From: a virus
Strand: one strand, 5' to 3'
Length of the DNA stretch: 29,400 nt
Virus record (IMG/VR): IMGVR_UViG_3300018476_000158
Location: 1-29,400 of that record
Position 1 is the first letter of the stretch; each line of letters starts with the position of its first letter. Below the pieces are notes generated by a model. That model was not told where the DNA came from, did not search any database, and saw only the letters and a program-made list of their open reading frames with translations. Positions 7,813-15,577 of this stretch are shown piece after piece. The position numbers and the translations under genes are program-made.

Positions 7813-9215
7813 TACGGCACCACAACCTCGGTAACACTGCCGACGATTTCGATCAACGCGAGCCACGTGTCCTTGTCGTCGACGACTTCCGCCCAGTCGG
7901 TGTACTCGTCGATTACGGTCTGCCACGTACTGGTTGAACCTACGACGCCAGCGCCCGGCGCGGCGACCTCGATCAGCGGTAGCGTGAAGACGCGTAGATC
8001 TCGATTGCAGAGTCGATCCAGCAGTGGTCGAGTCTCGGTCGAGTTGTCGACGATCACGTTCATCGTTGGCAGTGGGTGGTGGAACGGCGTGTGAATGAAC
8101 AGTGGGTCACCGGTACCGATGATGACGTTCATAGCCAGCCGGTCGTCGATCGATGTGAACACGAGGTCGATCGTCAGTCGTCGTGAGCCACGTAGCTCGC
8201 TGCCAGCGGACGGCAGCGAGTGACCGACGGTCACACTGATCGGTCCACGGTTGTCACGCGAGATGCGTCCGGGATCGGGCGCACAGTTCAGCAGTCGGTT
8301 CAGAAACGGTCGACCGAGCGACTTAAGCCAGACTCCGTCCAGTGACGGTGTGATCGACGACGACTGCGAGCTGGTCGTCGGTGGGATCGATACCGAGACG
8401 CCACGCGACACGGCGGTCGCACCGCCGGTAACTGTGAACACGGCGCTGGTGACCGGAAGCGCGTTGGTCTGGATCAGTCGTCCCCACGTGATGCCTTGGT
8501 CGTCGCCGAGCGTCGTCGACGGTTCACCGATCTCGGTGAAGCCGCTAGGTGACGTGACCGACGTCCAGTCGTCCTGCTTCCAGCCGAGTGCTAGGACGAC
8601 CGAGTTATCTTGCGTGACCGTCAGGTCGGGTACCGCGATGTTCTGCGCCGTTGCGTTCAGCGCACCGGCTGCGTCGACGTACGCGAGTTGCGCGTTACGA
8701 AACGTCGCCATCTGCGCCGAGAACGACATGGTCGCGCCGCCGGTGCCCGTGAAGTTGACGGTCGGGTTAGGCTCGCTACCGTCGTGAATCTTACCGAACA
8801 GTCGTGCGTTCGCGGCGTCGACGAGCAGCTGGTAGCCGGTCGGTACGCTCGGGACGCCTTGGCCAGACGAACGCGTAGCCGCCCAGATGAGTAGTAGGTC
8901 GTTGATTGTCGAGCTGGCCGGCACGGTCGGCGTCACACTCGCGTTGGCTGCGTGCGCGGCTGTGCCGGCGTTGATGAACGTGATCGTGTTCGGGTAGACC
9001 ACGCGGTAGTAGTTGACGACGTCTGACGAAAACTCGTAGTCGTCGACCGTGGCTAGTACACCGGCAGTGACCGGAACCTGCGAAGCACCGCGCACGGTCG
9101 TCCAGACTACCTGGTTAAGTGATCGCTGGACCGTGGCGGACGTCGCGCTGCCGAGTCCGGTCGCGTTGACGTGCACGCGCGCTAATGTGCTGTCGTACGT
9201 CAGAGTCACAGTCAC
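7812..9215 (-). CDS. Minor tail protein, paralogue with inserted beta domain
   Basis: A 467-aa tail protein that is a paralogue of the gene just upstream. Residues 1-80 (LTYDSTLARVHVNATGLG) and residues from 295 onward (VWLKSLGRPFLNRLLNC, RVFTLPLIEV) align with that 271-aa protein. Between them sits an extra domain of about 200 residues (81-285) with NDLLLIWAATRSSG, GKIHDGSEPNP and SFSAQMATFRNAQL. That pattern recurs in phage fibre and secreted beta-sandwich domains. GTG 9215 overlaps the upstream TGA, and GAGGTGAT lies a few bases before it. The inserted domain could be surface-exposed and bind host carbohydrate; this is inference. Confidence 0.65.
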   Translation of the reverse strand: MTVTLTYDSTLARVHVNATGLGSATSATVQRSLNQVVWTTVRGASQVPVTAGVLATVDDYEFSSDVVNYYRVVYPNTITFINAGTAAHAANASVTPTVPASSTINDLLLIWAATRSSGQGVPSVPTGYQLLVDAANARLFGKIHDGSEPNPTVNFTGTGGATMSFSAQMATFRNAQLAYVDAAGALNATAQNIAVPDLTVTQDNSVVLALGWKQDDWTSVTSPSGFTEIGEPSTTLGDDQGITWGRLIQTNALPVTSAVFTVTGGATAVSRGVSVSIPPTTSSQSSSITPSLDGVWLKSLGRPFLNRLLNCAPDPGRISRDNRGPISVTVGHSLPSAGSELRGSRRLTIDLVFTSIDDRLAMNVIIGTGDPLFIHTPFHHPLPTMNVIVDNSTETRPLLDRLCNRDLRVFTLPLIEVAAPGAGVVGSTSTWQTVIDEYTDWAEVVDDKDTWLALIEIVGSVTEVVVP

Positions 9216-10027
9216 GGAATGATCACCTCGCTCGGCTCAGCGACGTGTTCGAGTAGATCAGCCCAGGTAGCATTGTCCGCGATGACGTCGGACCACGTCG
9301 AGTACGTCACGATGACTGAGTACCACGAGAACGTGTGACCGACGACGTCGTCCTCCGGCAGCTCGATCTGAACGAGCGGCAACGTGAAACTTCGTATGTC
9401 GACGTCGCAATCTCGGTTGCGGACCGGACGGTCCTCCTCGGTGTTCTCGACAGCGACAAACATCGAACTCAGCGGAAACGTCGCCGTCGTCTGTAGGTAC
9501 AGCAGGTCGCCAGACGCCAGGAGAAAATCGAGTCCCTCCTGCTCATCGTACGTTCGTGTCACCGTCCGCAGATTGACGTTCAGTCCACTTCGAACGTCGG
9601 TGACCGCGACGGGAAAGCTTCGACCGAGGATATCGAAGATCCCGCCACGCGACTCGCGACCGATCGGCGACGGGTTGAGTACGCAGTCCAGCTCGCGGTT
9701 CAGAAACGGGCGTTCGACGGACTTAAGCCAGACCTGGGTCTGGTTGACCGTGATCGTACAGGTCGTCGACGCGGTCTGCGCACCGCTGGAGTTCTGACCG
9801 CGTACGCGGTACGTCAGCTGGTGACCGATCGTGTACTCGTAGTCGTCCGTCGTCAGCAACGTGGCACCGCCGCTGACCGGGATTCCAGTACCACCGCGAA
9901 TGAACGCGAACGTCGATCCGGCGTCGTCACTGCGCTCGACGGTCGCTGTGACGGCGGTACCGCCCAGCGACGTCGCGTCGACGCGTACGCGTCCTAGCGT
10001 AGCGTCGTACGACAGACTGCACGCCAC
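9212..10027 (-). CDS. Minor tail protein
   Basis: A 271-aa tail protein. Residues 1-85 look like an Ig/FN3-like beta domain (SLSYDATLGRVRVDATSLG, ending in YRVRGQNSSG). The motif VWLKSVERPFLNRELDC at residues 99-115 is followed by a beta-rich domain ending in RSFTLPLVQIEL and an aromatic tail region. The N- and C-terminal parts are shared with the next gene downstream, indicating duplication. The GTG start has AAGGAG 5 nt upstream. It belongs to the tail-tip group between tape measure and hub. No enzymatic motif is seen. Confidence 0.62.
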   Translation of the reverse strand: MACSLSYDATLGRVRVDATSLGGTAVTATVERSDDAGSTFAFIRGGTGIPVSGGATLLTTDDYEYTIGHQLTYRVRGQNSSGAQTASTTCTITVNQTQVWLKSVERPFLNRELDCVLNPSPIGRESRGGIFDILGRSFPVAVTDVRSGLNVNLRTVTRTYDEQEGLDFLLASGDLLYLQTTATFPLSSMFVAVENTEEDRPVRNRDCDVDIRSFTLPLVQIELPEDDVVGHTFSWYSVIVTYSTWSDVIADNATWADLLEHVAEPSEVIIP

Positions 10028-10036
10028 GTCTACTCC

Positions 10037-10156
10037 TTAGTCACCCGTCTGATCTGCACGTTGCGTCTCTAACTCCTCTACGATCTTCTCCTGCTGCTCT
10101 AGTGTCTGTGGTGTGAGTGATTCACCTTGCGGATCGGACGTCTCGACGTCGGTCAC
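10037..10156 (-). CDS. 39-aa acidic small protein
   Basis: A small open frame reading MTDVETSDPQGESLTPQTLE at its start, then a Glu/Gln-rich helical stretch ending QTGD. GTG 10156 has AGGAG at 10162-10166, 5 nt away and overlapping the TAG stop of the upstream gene, the same arrangement as other genes here. It ends 9 nt before the next tail gene start, filling what would otherwise be the largest gap in the tail region. It is strongly acidic with coiled-coil potential. It may be a chaperone or a small tail component. I do not recognise a family. Confidence 0.6.
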   Translation of the reverse strand: MTDVETSDPQGESLTPQTLEQQEKIVEELETQRADQTGD

Positions 10157-10164
10157 GTTGACTC

Positions 10165-10893
10165 CTACGGTGCCAACGGCGGTACCCCAAACGCACCGTT
10201 GCGTCGATACGCCCACGATACGTTAAGAGATATCCGGTTGGCGGTCTCCGCCGTCACGGCAGCGTCTCCTCTAGCCTGCCCGGTGACGAGCAACTTGGTA
10301 CCGGGAACGATCGTTAACGCCTGCGAGAATGTCGACGACACGAAGCCCCACTCACCTGCGGGTACGTTGTTCGAGAACATACCGCTGCCGCTGATGTCAG
10401 GTTCGGCACCGTCGTTGACCTCCATCAACATGCGTGTGTAGAAGAACGTACTACCCGCGGTATTGTTCTTAACGTTGAGCATGACGGTCGCGTTCAACAG
10501 CGCACCACGTGCCCACGCGGGCATGTAGTACGTCTGCGTGACCTTGGACACGTGTGTCGTCGACAACGAGAAGTTGGTCGCCTCGTTGGGGTAACCGTCA
10601 AAGTCAACTGCGTCCGTCGCCAGATGCTCCGAGTTCGGCTGTACGACACGACCGAGAATGAAGTAACCTGTGAGGTACTTCAGCACGACGACGTTGTCGT
10701 CAGGAGTTAGGTTGACCGTGTCACCGATGTTCAACAGTGGAACGTTATCGATCAGTGCACCGCGAATGCGAATAATGTTAACTCCGGTCGCGCTGTCGAA
10801 CGTCACCACGGTGCCGACGTGAAAATCGAACGCGGTCGTCTGATCCTTGTCGCTCTTCAGTTCGGCCAGTAGTCGCCCGAGCGTCTCCTGCAC
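10165..10893 (-). CDS. Tail protein following the tape measure (beta-rich)
   Basis: A 242-aa protein. A short N-terminal helix (LGRLLAELKSDKD) is followed by an OB-like beta domain around residues 25-85 (VGTVVTFDSATGVNIIRIRG, then YLTGYFILGRVV). A beta-sandwich C-terminal half spans residues 105-242. The OB-like segment resembles those at the base of tail spike or hub proteins. GTG 10893 has AGGAG 5 nt upstream. The position directly after the tape measure suggests a distal tail or tip component. The C-terminal half is similar in size and style to the tip protein at 6105-6683, although I see no clear sequence identity. Confidence 0.55.
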   Translation of the reverse strand: MQETLGRLLAELKSDKDQTTAFDFHVGTVVTFDSATGVNIIRIRGALIDNVPLLNIGDTVNLTPDDNVVVLKYLTGYFILGRVVQPNSEHLATDAVDFDGYPNEATNFSLSTTHVSKVTQTYYMPAWARGALLNATVMLNVKNNTAGSTFFYTRMLMEVNDGAEPDISGSGMFSNNVPAGEWGFVSSTFSQALTIVPGTKLLVTGQARGDAAVTAETANRISLNVSWAYRRNGAFGVPPLAP

Positions 10894-10901
10894 GACGTCT
10901 C

Positions 10902-13900
10902 CTAAACCTTTCGAATGCCGGTGCCGGCGCGCGTGATTCGCTTAGCCTGACGATCACGCGTGTCGACGACTTGAACGACGACGTCCTTAAGCTCGCGGTC
11001 ACCGACGAAGACGCGAACCTTCGGCTGCGACTGGACCGTGACGTTGACCGGTGTCTGTTCGGTCGTCGTTCCTCGTCGTTGCGCGGACGGCGACGCGTAC
11101 GACGAACGTGACGTCAACCTACTAAGTCGATCCTGGTTGACCAGCATGTCTTTGGACTCGGAGTTCGAAAAGACGCGCGCCGCCTTGCCAAACGCGACGA
11201 GCTCGGGACCGTTCTCGCCGACCAGCGTCCACTCGTTCATCTTAGGCTTACCACCGGTGGCTAGACCGGCGATGTCACGACCACCAGTCGGTAGTCCGGC
11301 CGCCGCCTGCGCGTTACCGCGCACGTTAAACATGACGACCACGGTGCGTGGTCGCGTCGCGTAGTCCAGTAGACGCTTGAAGCTGGCGGCCGCAGCACGT
11401 GCCGCCTTGTCCTCGAGGACGATCTGCGCGGTGGTCTTTTTCGGGATCAGACCGAGCTGGATCGCGAAGTTGCGCGCCGCCTGCCGCGTCTTGAAGTACG
11501 GCTCCAGTAGATCCAGTAGGTCTCGCTCGTTATCCTGCAGAGCCTTGTTGACCTCGGTGATCGGAGCCTTCTCCGCCTTCAGTTGCGCGATCCGTGCGTT
11601 GCCACGCGAGACGAGCTGCGTGACAACAGCCATGTTGTCCTGACCCTCCTTGGTGTTGATGTTCAACGTCTTCGCACCTTCGGACAACTCGGTGCGTGCG
11701 GCGGCGAGCGAACGCCGGTAGTCGATCTGCGCGTTGATGCCCTGCAGGTCCTGGTTCTGCTTAGCTGACTGCGCGTCGATCAGTCCGTAGTAGGCGTCAC
11801 GCTGTGCGTTGAGAGCGCCGGTAGCAGAGTCGGCTGCTGCCTTCTGCGCGTTCTGTGCCCTGGTGTCTGCCTCACGTCCACCGACCAGTCCGTTCAAGAT
11901 ACCGAGCAGTTGGGTAGCTGCGTCCTTCTGCGCACCCAGGTCGCCAAGAACGCCGACGCCGCCGGTAACCTTGGTGTTGGCGATCTCCTCAAGCTTGCCA
12001 CGCACGTACTCGAGTGCGTCACCCTGACCGAGGTAGGCGTCAACCAGCGTGTCAGACGAGATGCCGAGCTGTCCTGCTAGATCGAGCGCCCCCTGGTCGG
12101 ATAGCTGCTGCGCCGCCTTCTTACGAATGTTCTCGTCGATGATGCCGTTCTGTTCGCGAATCGCCGCGTTCAGTTCCTGTGCCGCGCCACTCAGATCAGC
12201 CTGACTGTAACTTGCGCTATCGGACGTCAACGCAAACGTGCCGAGCAGTGCGATGGCCGCTGAGATCACGATGCCCCACGGTCCGCGCATGAGCGTCACG
12301 AACGCGCCCATAGCCTTAGTGGCGCCTCCGGCGGCGGTGGCCGCAAACGATAGGCTGGTCGCGAAGATCTGCGCAAAGCCGATGAAACCTCGCATAACGA
12401 CGATGACACCGGTGATCGACGCGATGACCAGACCGAGCACTGTGATGAACTTGTAGAAGCCTTCGGGCAGCAGCGCCATGATCGACGAGATCGCGTTCAG
12501 CACCGGCACCAGAATTCCGGACAACGCCTGAACGACGCTCGCGATGGCCGGTCCGAAGCCCGCAGTCAGGACGCCGACCAGGCGACCGACCGCACCGATA
12601 AACGCGCCGATCGCGGGTAACGCCGGCGTGATAGCCTCGAGGAACATCGCGAAACCGCGTGCGAACGCCTCAATTCCGGGACGCGCCGCGTCGATGCCTT
12701 CGCTCAGTCCGTGAATGAACGTCGTCACCGCCGGTGCCAGCGTCTTACCGATCGACACCAGTGCTGGGATCAGGTGGTTGAAGAACGCGTCGGCCGCCGC
12801 GCCGATCACCGGAACCAGTGCCTCACCGGCCGTCTTAGCGTTAGCCAGGAAGTCGCTGACCGCGTTCTTACCCTTGGCGGACGTCAAGAAGTCGCGTAGC
12901 CTAACTGTCGCCTTCTCGATCGTGTCCATCAGACCGAGACCAGACGCCTTAGCCGTCGTCAGTAGCGAGTGCAGTGCGACGATGATGTTGCCGACGCTAC
13001 GACCGAGCTGTTCGAGCGCGTCGAGTCCGCCCGAGATCCACTGCCGCAGCTGTCCACTCTCGCGCGCTCGAGCGATGAACTCTGAGAACTTAGTAGCGAG
13101 TCCAGCGACGCGCTCTCCGATCTCCGGAAGAAAGTCCGCACCGACGCTGACGACGTCGAGAATCGCCTGGCTGACCGGCTTGATGGCCGGCAGTAGCGCG
13201 CGGAAGCCACCCTCGATGTTCTTAGTAATACCGCGCAGGTCGGCGATCGTACTGGCCTGCGTCAGAAACGAGCTGAGCTGCTTACCCCCCTGGTTGAAGA
13301 TCTGCGCTAGCGATACGAAGTGCTTCTGCACCAGCGGCAGCAGCTTGTTCGCGACGCGTGACAGCTCGCGATCCATGCCCGCGAACAGCGCGTTCTGTAC
13401 TGAGTTCCTGAACGCGTCTAGGCGGGAGCGCAGCGACTCGAGAACTAGTCCGGTCTTACGCGCGTTCTTCGACATTCCGTCGAGGTGTTCTGTGAACTCC
13501 TCGGTTCCCTTAGGAAAGTCTTTCAACGCCTTGTCGACGCCGCTAAACCCAACGCGGAGTGTGCCCATAGCTGACGCGGCAGCGACCGCACCGGCTGGAA
13601 TGAGTAGTAACGATCCCGCCATTTCATACACGGCAGCTGAGAGTGATACGACTCCGCCGACGATCGCCTGCGCGGCGAGCGCACGCAGTGACAGTGTCGC
13701 CAACTTGATGCCGGGTACGATACCGGTGGCGTTTCTCGCCAGGAACCGCAGCGAGTTGTTAACCGGACGTAGGTCTCGTTGTAGGCCGCGCAGCTGCGAG
13801 TTGACCGCGTGCAACTGCGTGCGCAACTTCTTGGCGAAGTCCTTGACGTCCGGAATGATCTTAATGATCGCGCGCCCGATGACGCTCGCGCCACCGGGTG

Positions 13901-13907
13901 CGGTCAT
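10902..13907 (-). CDS. Tape measure protein
   Basis: A 1001-aa tape measure protein that sets tail length and lies in the tail lumen. It has a long helical, Ala-rich composition with hydrophobic stretches near residues 70-115 (LRALAAQAIVGGVVSLSAAV), 430-520 (VGRLVGVLTAGFGPAIASVV, ITVLGLVIASITGVIVVMRG) and 545-560, as tape measures with membrane-active segments usually show. C-terminal KMNEWTLVGENGPELVAFGK is a motif common in siphovirus tape measures. ATG 13907 is favoured over the adjoining GTG 13910 because GGGAG then has a 6-nt spacing and a TGATG overlap forms with the chaperone stop. At roughly 0.15 nm per residue the tail would be about 150 nm. The two upstream genes are the usual chaperone pair. 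Confidence 0.93.
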   Translation of the reverse strand: MTAPGGASVIGRAIIKIIPDVKDFAKKLRTQLHAVNSQLRGLQRDLRPVNNSLRFLARNATGIVPGIKLATLSLRALAAQAIVGGVVSLSAAVYEMAGSLLLIPAGAVAAASAMGTLRVGFSGVDKALKDFPKGTEEFTEHLDGMSKNARKTGLVLESLRSRLDAFRNSVQNALFAGMDRELSRVANKLLPLVQKHFVSLAQIFNQGGKQLSSFLTQASTIADLRGITKNIEGGFRALLPAIKPVSQAILDVVSVGADFLPEIGERVAGLATKFSEFIARARESGQLRQWISGGLDALEQLGRSVGNIIVALHSLLTTAKASGLGLMDTIEKATVRLRDFLTSAKGKNAVSDFLANAKTAGEALVPVIGAAADAFFNHLIPALVSIGKTLAPAVTTFIHGLSEGIDAARPGIEAFARGFAMFLEAITPALPAIGAFIGAVGRLVGVLTAGFGPAIASVVQALSGILVPVLNAISSIMALLPEGFYKFITVLGLVIASITGVIVVMRGFIGFAQIFATSLSFAATAAGGATKAMGAFVTLMRGPWGIVISAAIALLGTFALTSDSASYSQADLSGAAQELNAAIREQNGIIDENIRKKAAQQLSDQGALDLAGQLGISSDTLVDAYLGQGDALEYVRGKLEEIANTKVTGGVGVLGDLGAQKDAATQLLGILNGLVGGREADTRAQNAQKAAADSATGALNAQRDAYYGLIDAQSAKQNQDLQGINAQIDYRRSLAAARTELSEGAKTLNINTKEGQDNMAVVTQLVSRGNARIAQLKAEKAPITEVNKALQDNERDLLDLLEPYFKTRQAARNFAIQLGLIPKKTTAQIVLEDKAARAAAASFKRLLDYATRPRTVVVMFNVRGNAQAAAGLPTGGRDIAGLATGGKPKMNEWTLVGENGPELVAFGKAARVFSNSESKDMLVNQDRLSRLTSRSSYASPSAQRRGTTTEQTPVNVTVQSQPKVRVFVGDRELKDVVVQVVDTRDRQAKRITRAGTGIRKV

Positions 13908-14296
13908 CACTTACTCCCGTCGGTAACTACGACTCGCATAGACTGCATGAACGACTGCGAGGCCTCCTCGTCGCCCTGCCACCACGCGGGTGCGTTATCC
14001 TGTACGTTCTTCTGCCTAACTGGTTGCGAACTACCGATCGTGCGCCAGCCACTGACACCCAGCTCTTGATCGAGTAGTCTACGCGGCTGGTCGGGGTTTT
14101 TCTCGTCGTACGTGAGTCGTGACAACATCGCGTGATACACCACGTTGAGGAATCGACTGAACGGCAACCGTCGTAGGTCTACTCCGCGTCCGAGGTACTC
14201 GCCGTCAAGCTCTTGCCAGCGTCCTGACTCCCGGACCCACTCGACGAGGATGCGTCCGGCTCGGTAGGGCGCAGCCCGTACGATTCGAACAACCAC
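13907..14296 (-). CDS. Tail assembly chaperone, frameshift extension (GT-like)
   Basis: The second reading frame of the tail assembly chaperone, overlapping the first by about 118 nt and lying in the -1 frame relative to it. The overlap already codes sensible protein (ILVEWVRESGRWQELDGEYL), and the frame continues with FLNVVYHAMLSRLTYDEKNP to a stop overlapping the tape measure start. As in lambda G/GT and most siphoviruses, it is probably made only as a frameshift fusion of about 230 aa that recruits the tape measure. The coordinates give the open frame from its first start-like codon; the true junction lies within 14179-14296. No ribosome site supports independent initiation. Confidence 0.75.
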   Translation of the reverse strand: MVVRIVRAAPYRAGRILVEWVRESGRWQELDGEYLGRGVDLRRLPFSRFLNVVYHAMLSRLTYDEKNPDQPRRLLDQELGVSGWRTIGSSQPVRQKNVQDNAPAWWQGDEEASQSFMQSMRVVVTDGSK

Positions 14297-14601
14297 TTGA
14301 CGATGCGGTTGACCTTCTCGTAACCGATCGGATTCATCGGATCACGAAGTCGACTGATGAATCGCTCGGCTGAATCCGGGAACAGCACCATCTTGAACAT
14401 GGCGTGCAGTACGGCAACCTGATCTTCGACGGTTGCCTCGTTCTCGTCGAGCTTGTTCGACAGGTCCATGAACTCGATGGCAAGCTCGGCTGCGACGTCG
14501 GGTGCGGCCTCAAACACGTCACCGTCCACGCGAAACGGTAGCGACTTACGAGGCGACGAGAAGTCCATCATCTCGTCGTCCAGCGGAACAGAGAGCGTCA
14601 T
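14179..14601 (-). CDS. Tail assembly chaperone (G-like)
   Basis: A 140-aa acidic helical protein immediately before the tape measure pair position, typical of the G-type tail assembly chaperone. It contains AELAIEFMDLSNKLDENEAT and a F-I-S-R-L-R-D segment, and ends in a Ser-rich tail (ASSSSGSGSQDAGKS) that is probably only the unshifted C-terminus. ATG 14601 lacks a close ribosome site. A 10-codon open frame (14598-14630) ends in an ATGA overlap with it, so coupling is possible. The overlap with the next frame implies programmed -1 frameshifting; no canonical slippery heptamer is evident. Confidence 0.82.
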   Translation of the reverse strand: MTLSVPLDDEMMDFSSPRKSLPFRVDGDVFEAAPDVAAELAIEFMDLSNKLDENEATVEDQVAVLHAMFKMVLFPDSAERFISRLRDPMNPIGYEKVNRIVKWLFESYGLRPTEPDASSSSGSGSQDAGKSLTASTSDAE

Positions 14602-14645
14602 AGACGCAGACTAACCTGGTCGAACGGCACTGCTCAATTAGGGAC

Positions 14646-15050
14646 TTAAAGCGCAGAGCGCAGTGCGTCGCGCAAGAACGGGTTCGCCGTCTGACCGCGC
14701 ACGGACTTAGTGCGGACGATCGTTCCATCACTACCGCGAAACACCATGTACTTCGCGCGACGTGGACCGAACGGCCGACCGCGCGGTCCGTAGATGCCGG
14801 TACCGTTGTGCACCCACAGCGCGTAGTGCACGTCGGTGTAGACCTCGACGCCCGGTGCGCCGGACTGCATGGCGAGCCGGACCTCGATCGACCGCGCCAG
14901 GTGGCCAGAACGCGACCGCACGTTTCGACGTGCGTGCCGCTGTACCTTACGACCGCGTCGCAGCATGTTGCGCGCCACCAGACCGGTCGGACTACGTAGG
15001 ATGCGGTTGATCTGCCGGTAGTTCAGGTCGATGCGGACGCTGACCGCCAC
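14646..15050 (-). CDS. HK97 gp10-like tail completion / connector protein
   Basis: A 134-aa basic protein starting MAVSVRIDLNYRQINRILRS. It contains the alternating basic helix and the V-Y-T-D-V-H-Y-A-L-W-V-H-N-G-T motif around residues 80-94 that marks HK97 gp10-like proteins, and ends NPFLRDALRSAL. These proteins sit at the head-tail interface, often as a tail completion or neck component. GTG 15050 is chosen because AGGTG lies 5 nt upstream and the preceding gene stops at 15059; the longer frame to 15332 is Arg-rich noise from that gene. The chaperone gene follows after 44 nt. Confidence 0.8.
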   Translation of the reverse strand: MAVSVRIDLNYRQINRILRSPTGLVARNMLRRGRKVQRHARRNVRSRSGHLARSIEVRLAMQSGAPGVEVYTDVHYALWVHNGTGIYGPRGRPFGPRRAKYMVFRGSDGTIVRTKSVRGQTANPFLRDALRSAL

Positions 15051-15058
15051 GACGTCAC

Positions 15059-15577
15059 CTACCTCTCGGTCGCGACCTGAACGGTCAGCGCCGTGCCGAC
15101 GCAGCCACCCGACGGTCCGACCGTGAGCTGCTCGCCGACGATGAAGTCGACGATCTGATCGTCGTTCTTCAGCTGACAGAGCTCGACGGTCGCACGACGC
15201 AGCACCAGCGCCGCGTCTGCGATCAAGATCTCGGCGGCGACGTCGAGCTTGTTGCAAGGTACGTCGAACACGTTGCCGTCCGGCGACGGTGCGCACCGCA
15301 CGATCTGAATCTCGATCGACGCGACTACCCACGGCAGCTCGCAGGGTCCGATCCGCAGCGAACCACTCGAGTCAGACGCGTCCGGAAACGTGTCACTGAG
15401 GTTGAAGTTGCGCGGCGCGACGTACAGCGCGCCGCAGTCGCAGCCGTCCCAGGCGATCTCACCGGGTACGACGCAACCGCGCTCCGGTCGACCGGCGGGC
15501 GACTCCGCCAGCTCGGCGTCGATCCCAGTAACCAGGATCGCCGAGACGTCATAGAAGGCACGCGGTCCCCGCAGCAC
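15059..15577 (-). CDS. Head-tail connector protein (stopper or terminator position)
   Basis: A 172-aa protein between the head-tail adaptor and the gp10-like gene, the usual site of a head-tail stopper or tail terminator. GTG 15577 overlaps the upstream TAG by one base. It is unusually cysteine-rich, with eight Cys by my count, including D-G-C-D-C-G-A, G-P-C-E-L-P and V-R-C-A-P. C-terminal beta strands (EQLTVGPSGGCVGTALTVQV) suit a connector ring. I do not recognise a specific family, so the assignment rests on order and size. Confidence 0.6.
   Translation of the reverse strand: MLRGPRAFYDVSAILVTGIDAELAESPAGRPERGCVVPGEIAWDGCDCGALYVAPRNFNLSDTFPDASDSSGSLRIGPCELPWVVASIEIQIVRCAPSPDGNVFDVPCNKLDVAAEILIADAALVLRRATVELCQLKNDDQIVDFIVGEQLTVGPSGGCVGTALTVQVATER

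Noticed and set aside
12715-13926. Plus-strand open frame (403 codons) opposite the tape measure
   Set aside because: Composition (Ser/Arg/Ala) is that of a shadow frame; no ribosome site or recognisable domain, and the minus-strand tape measure is certain.
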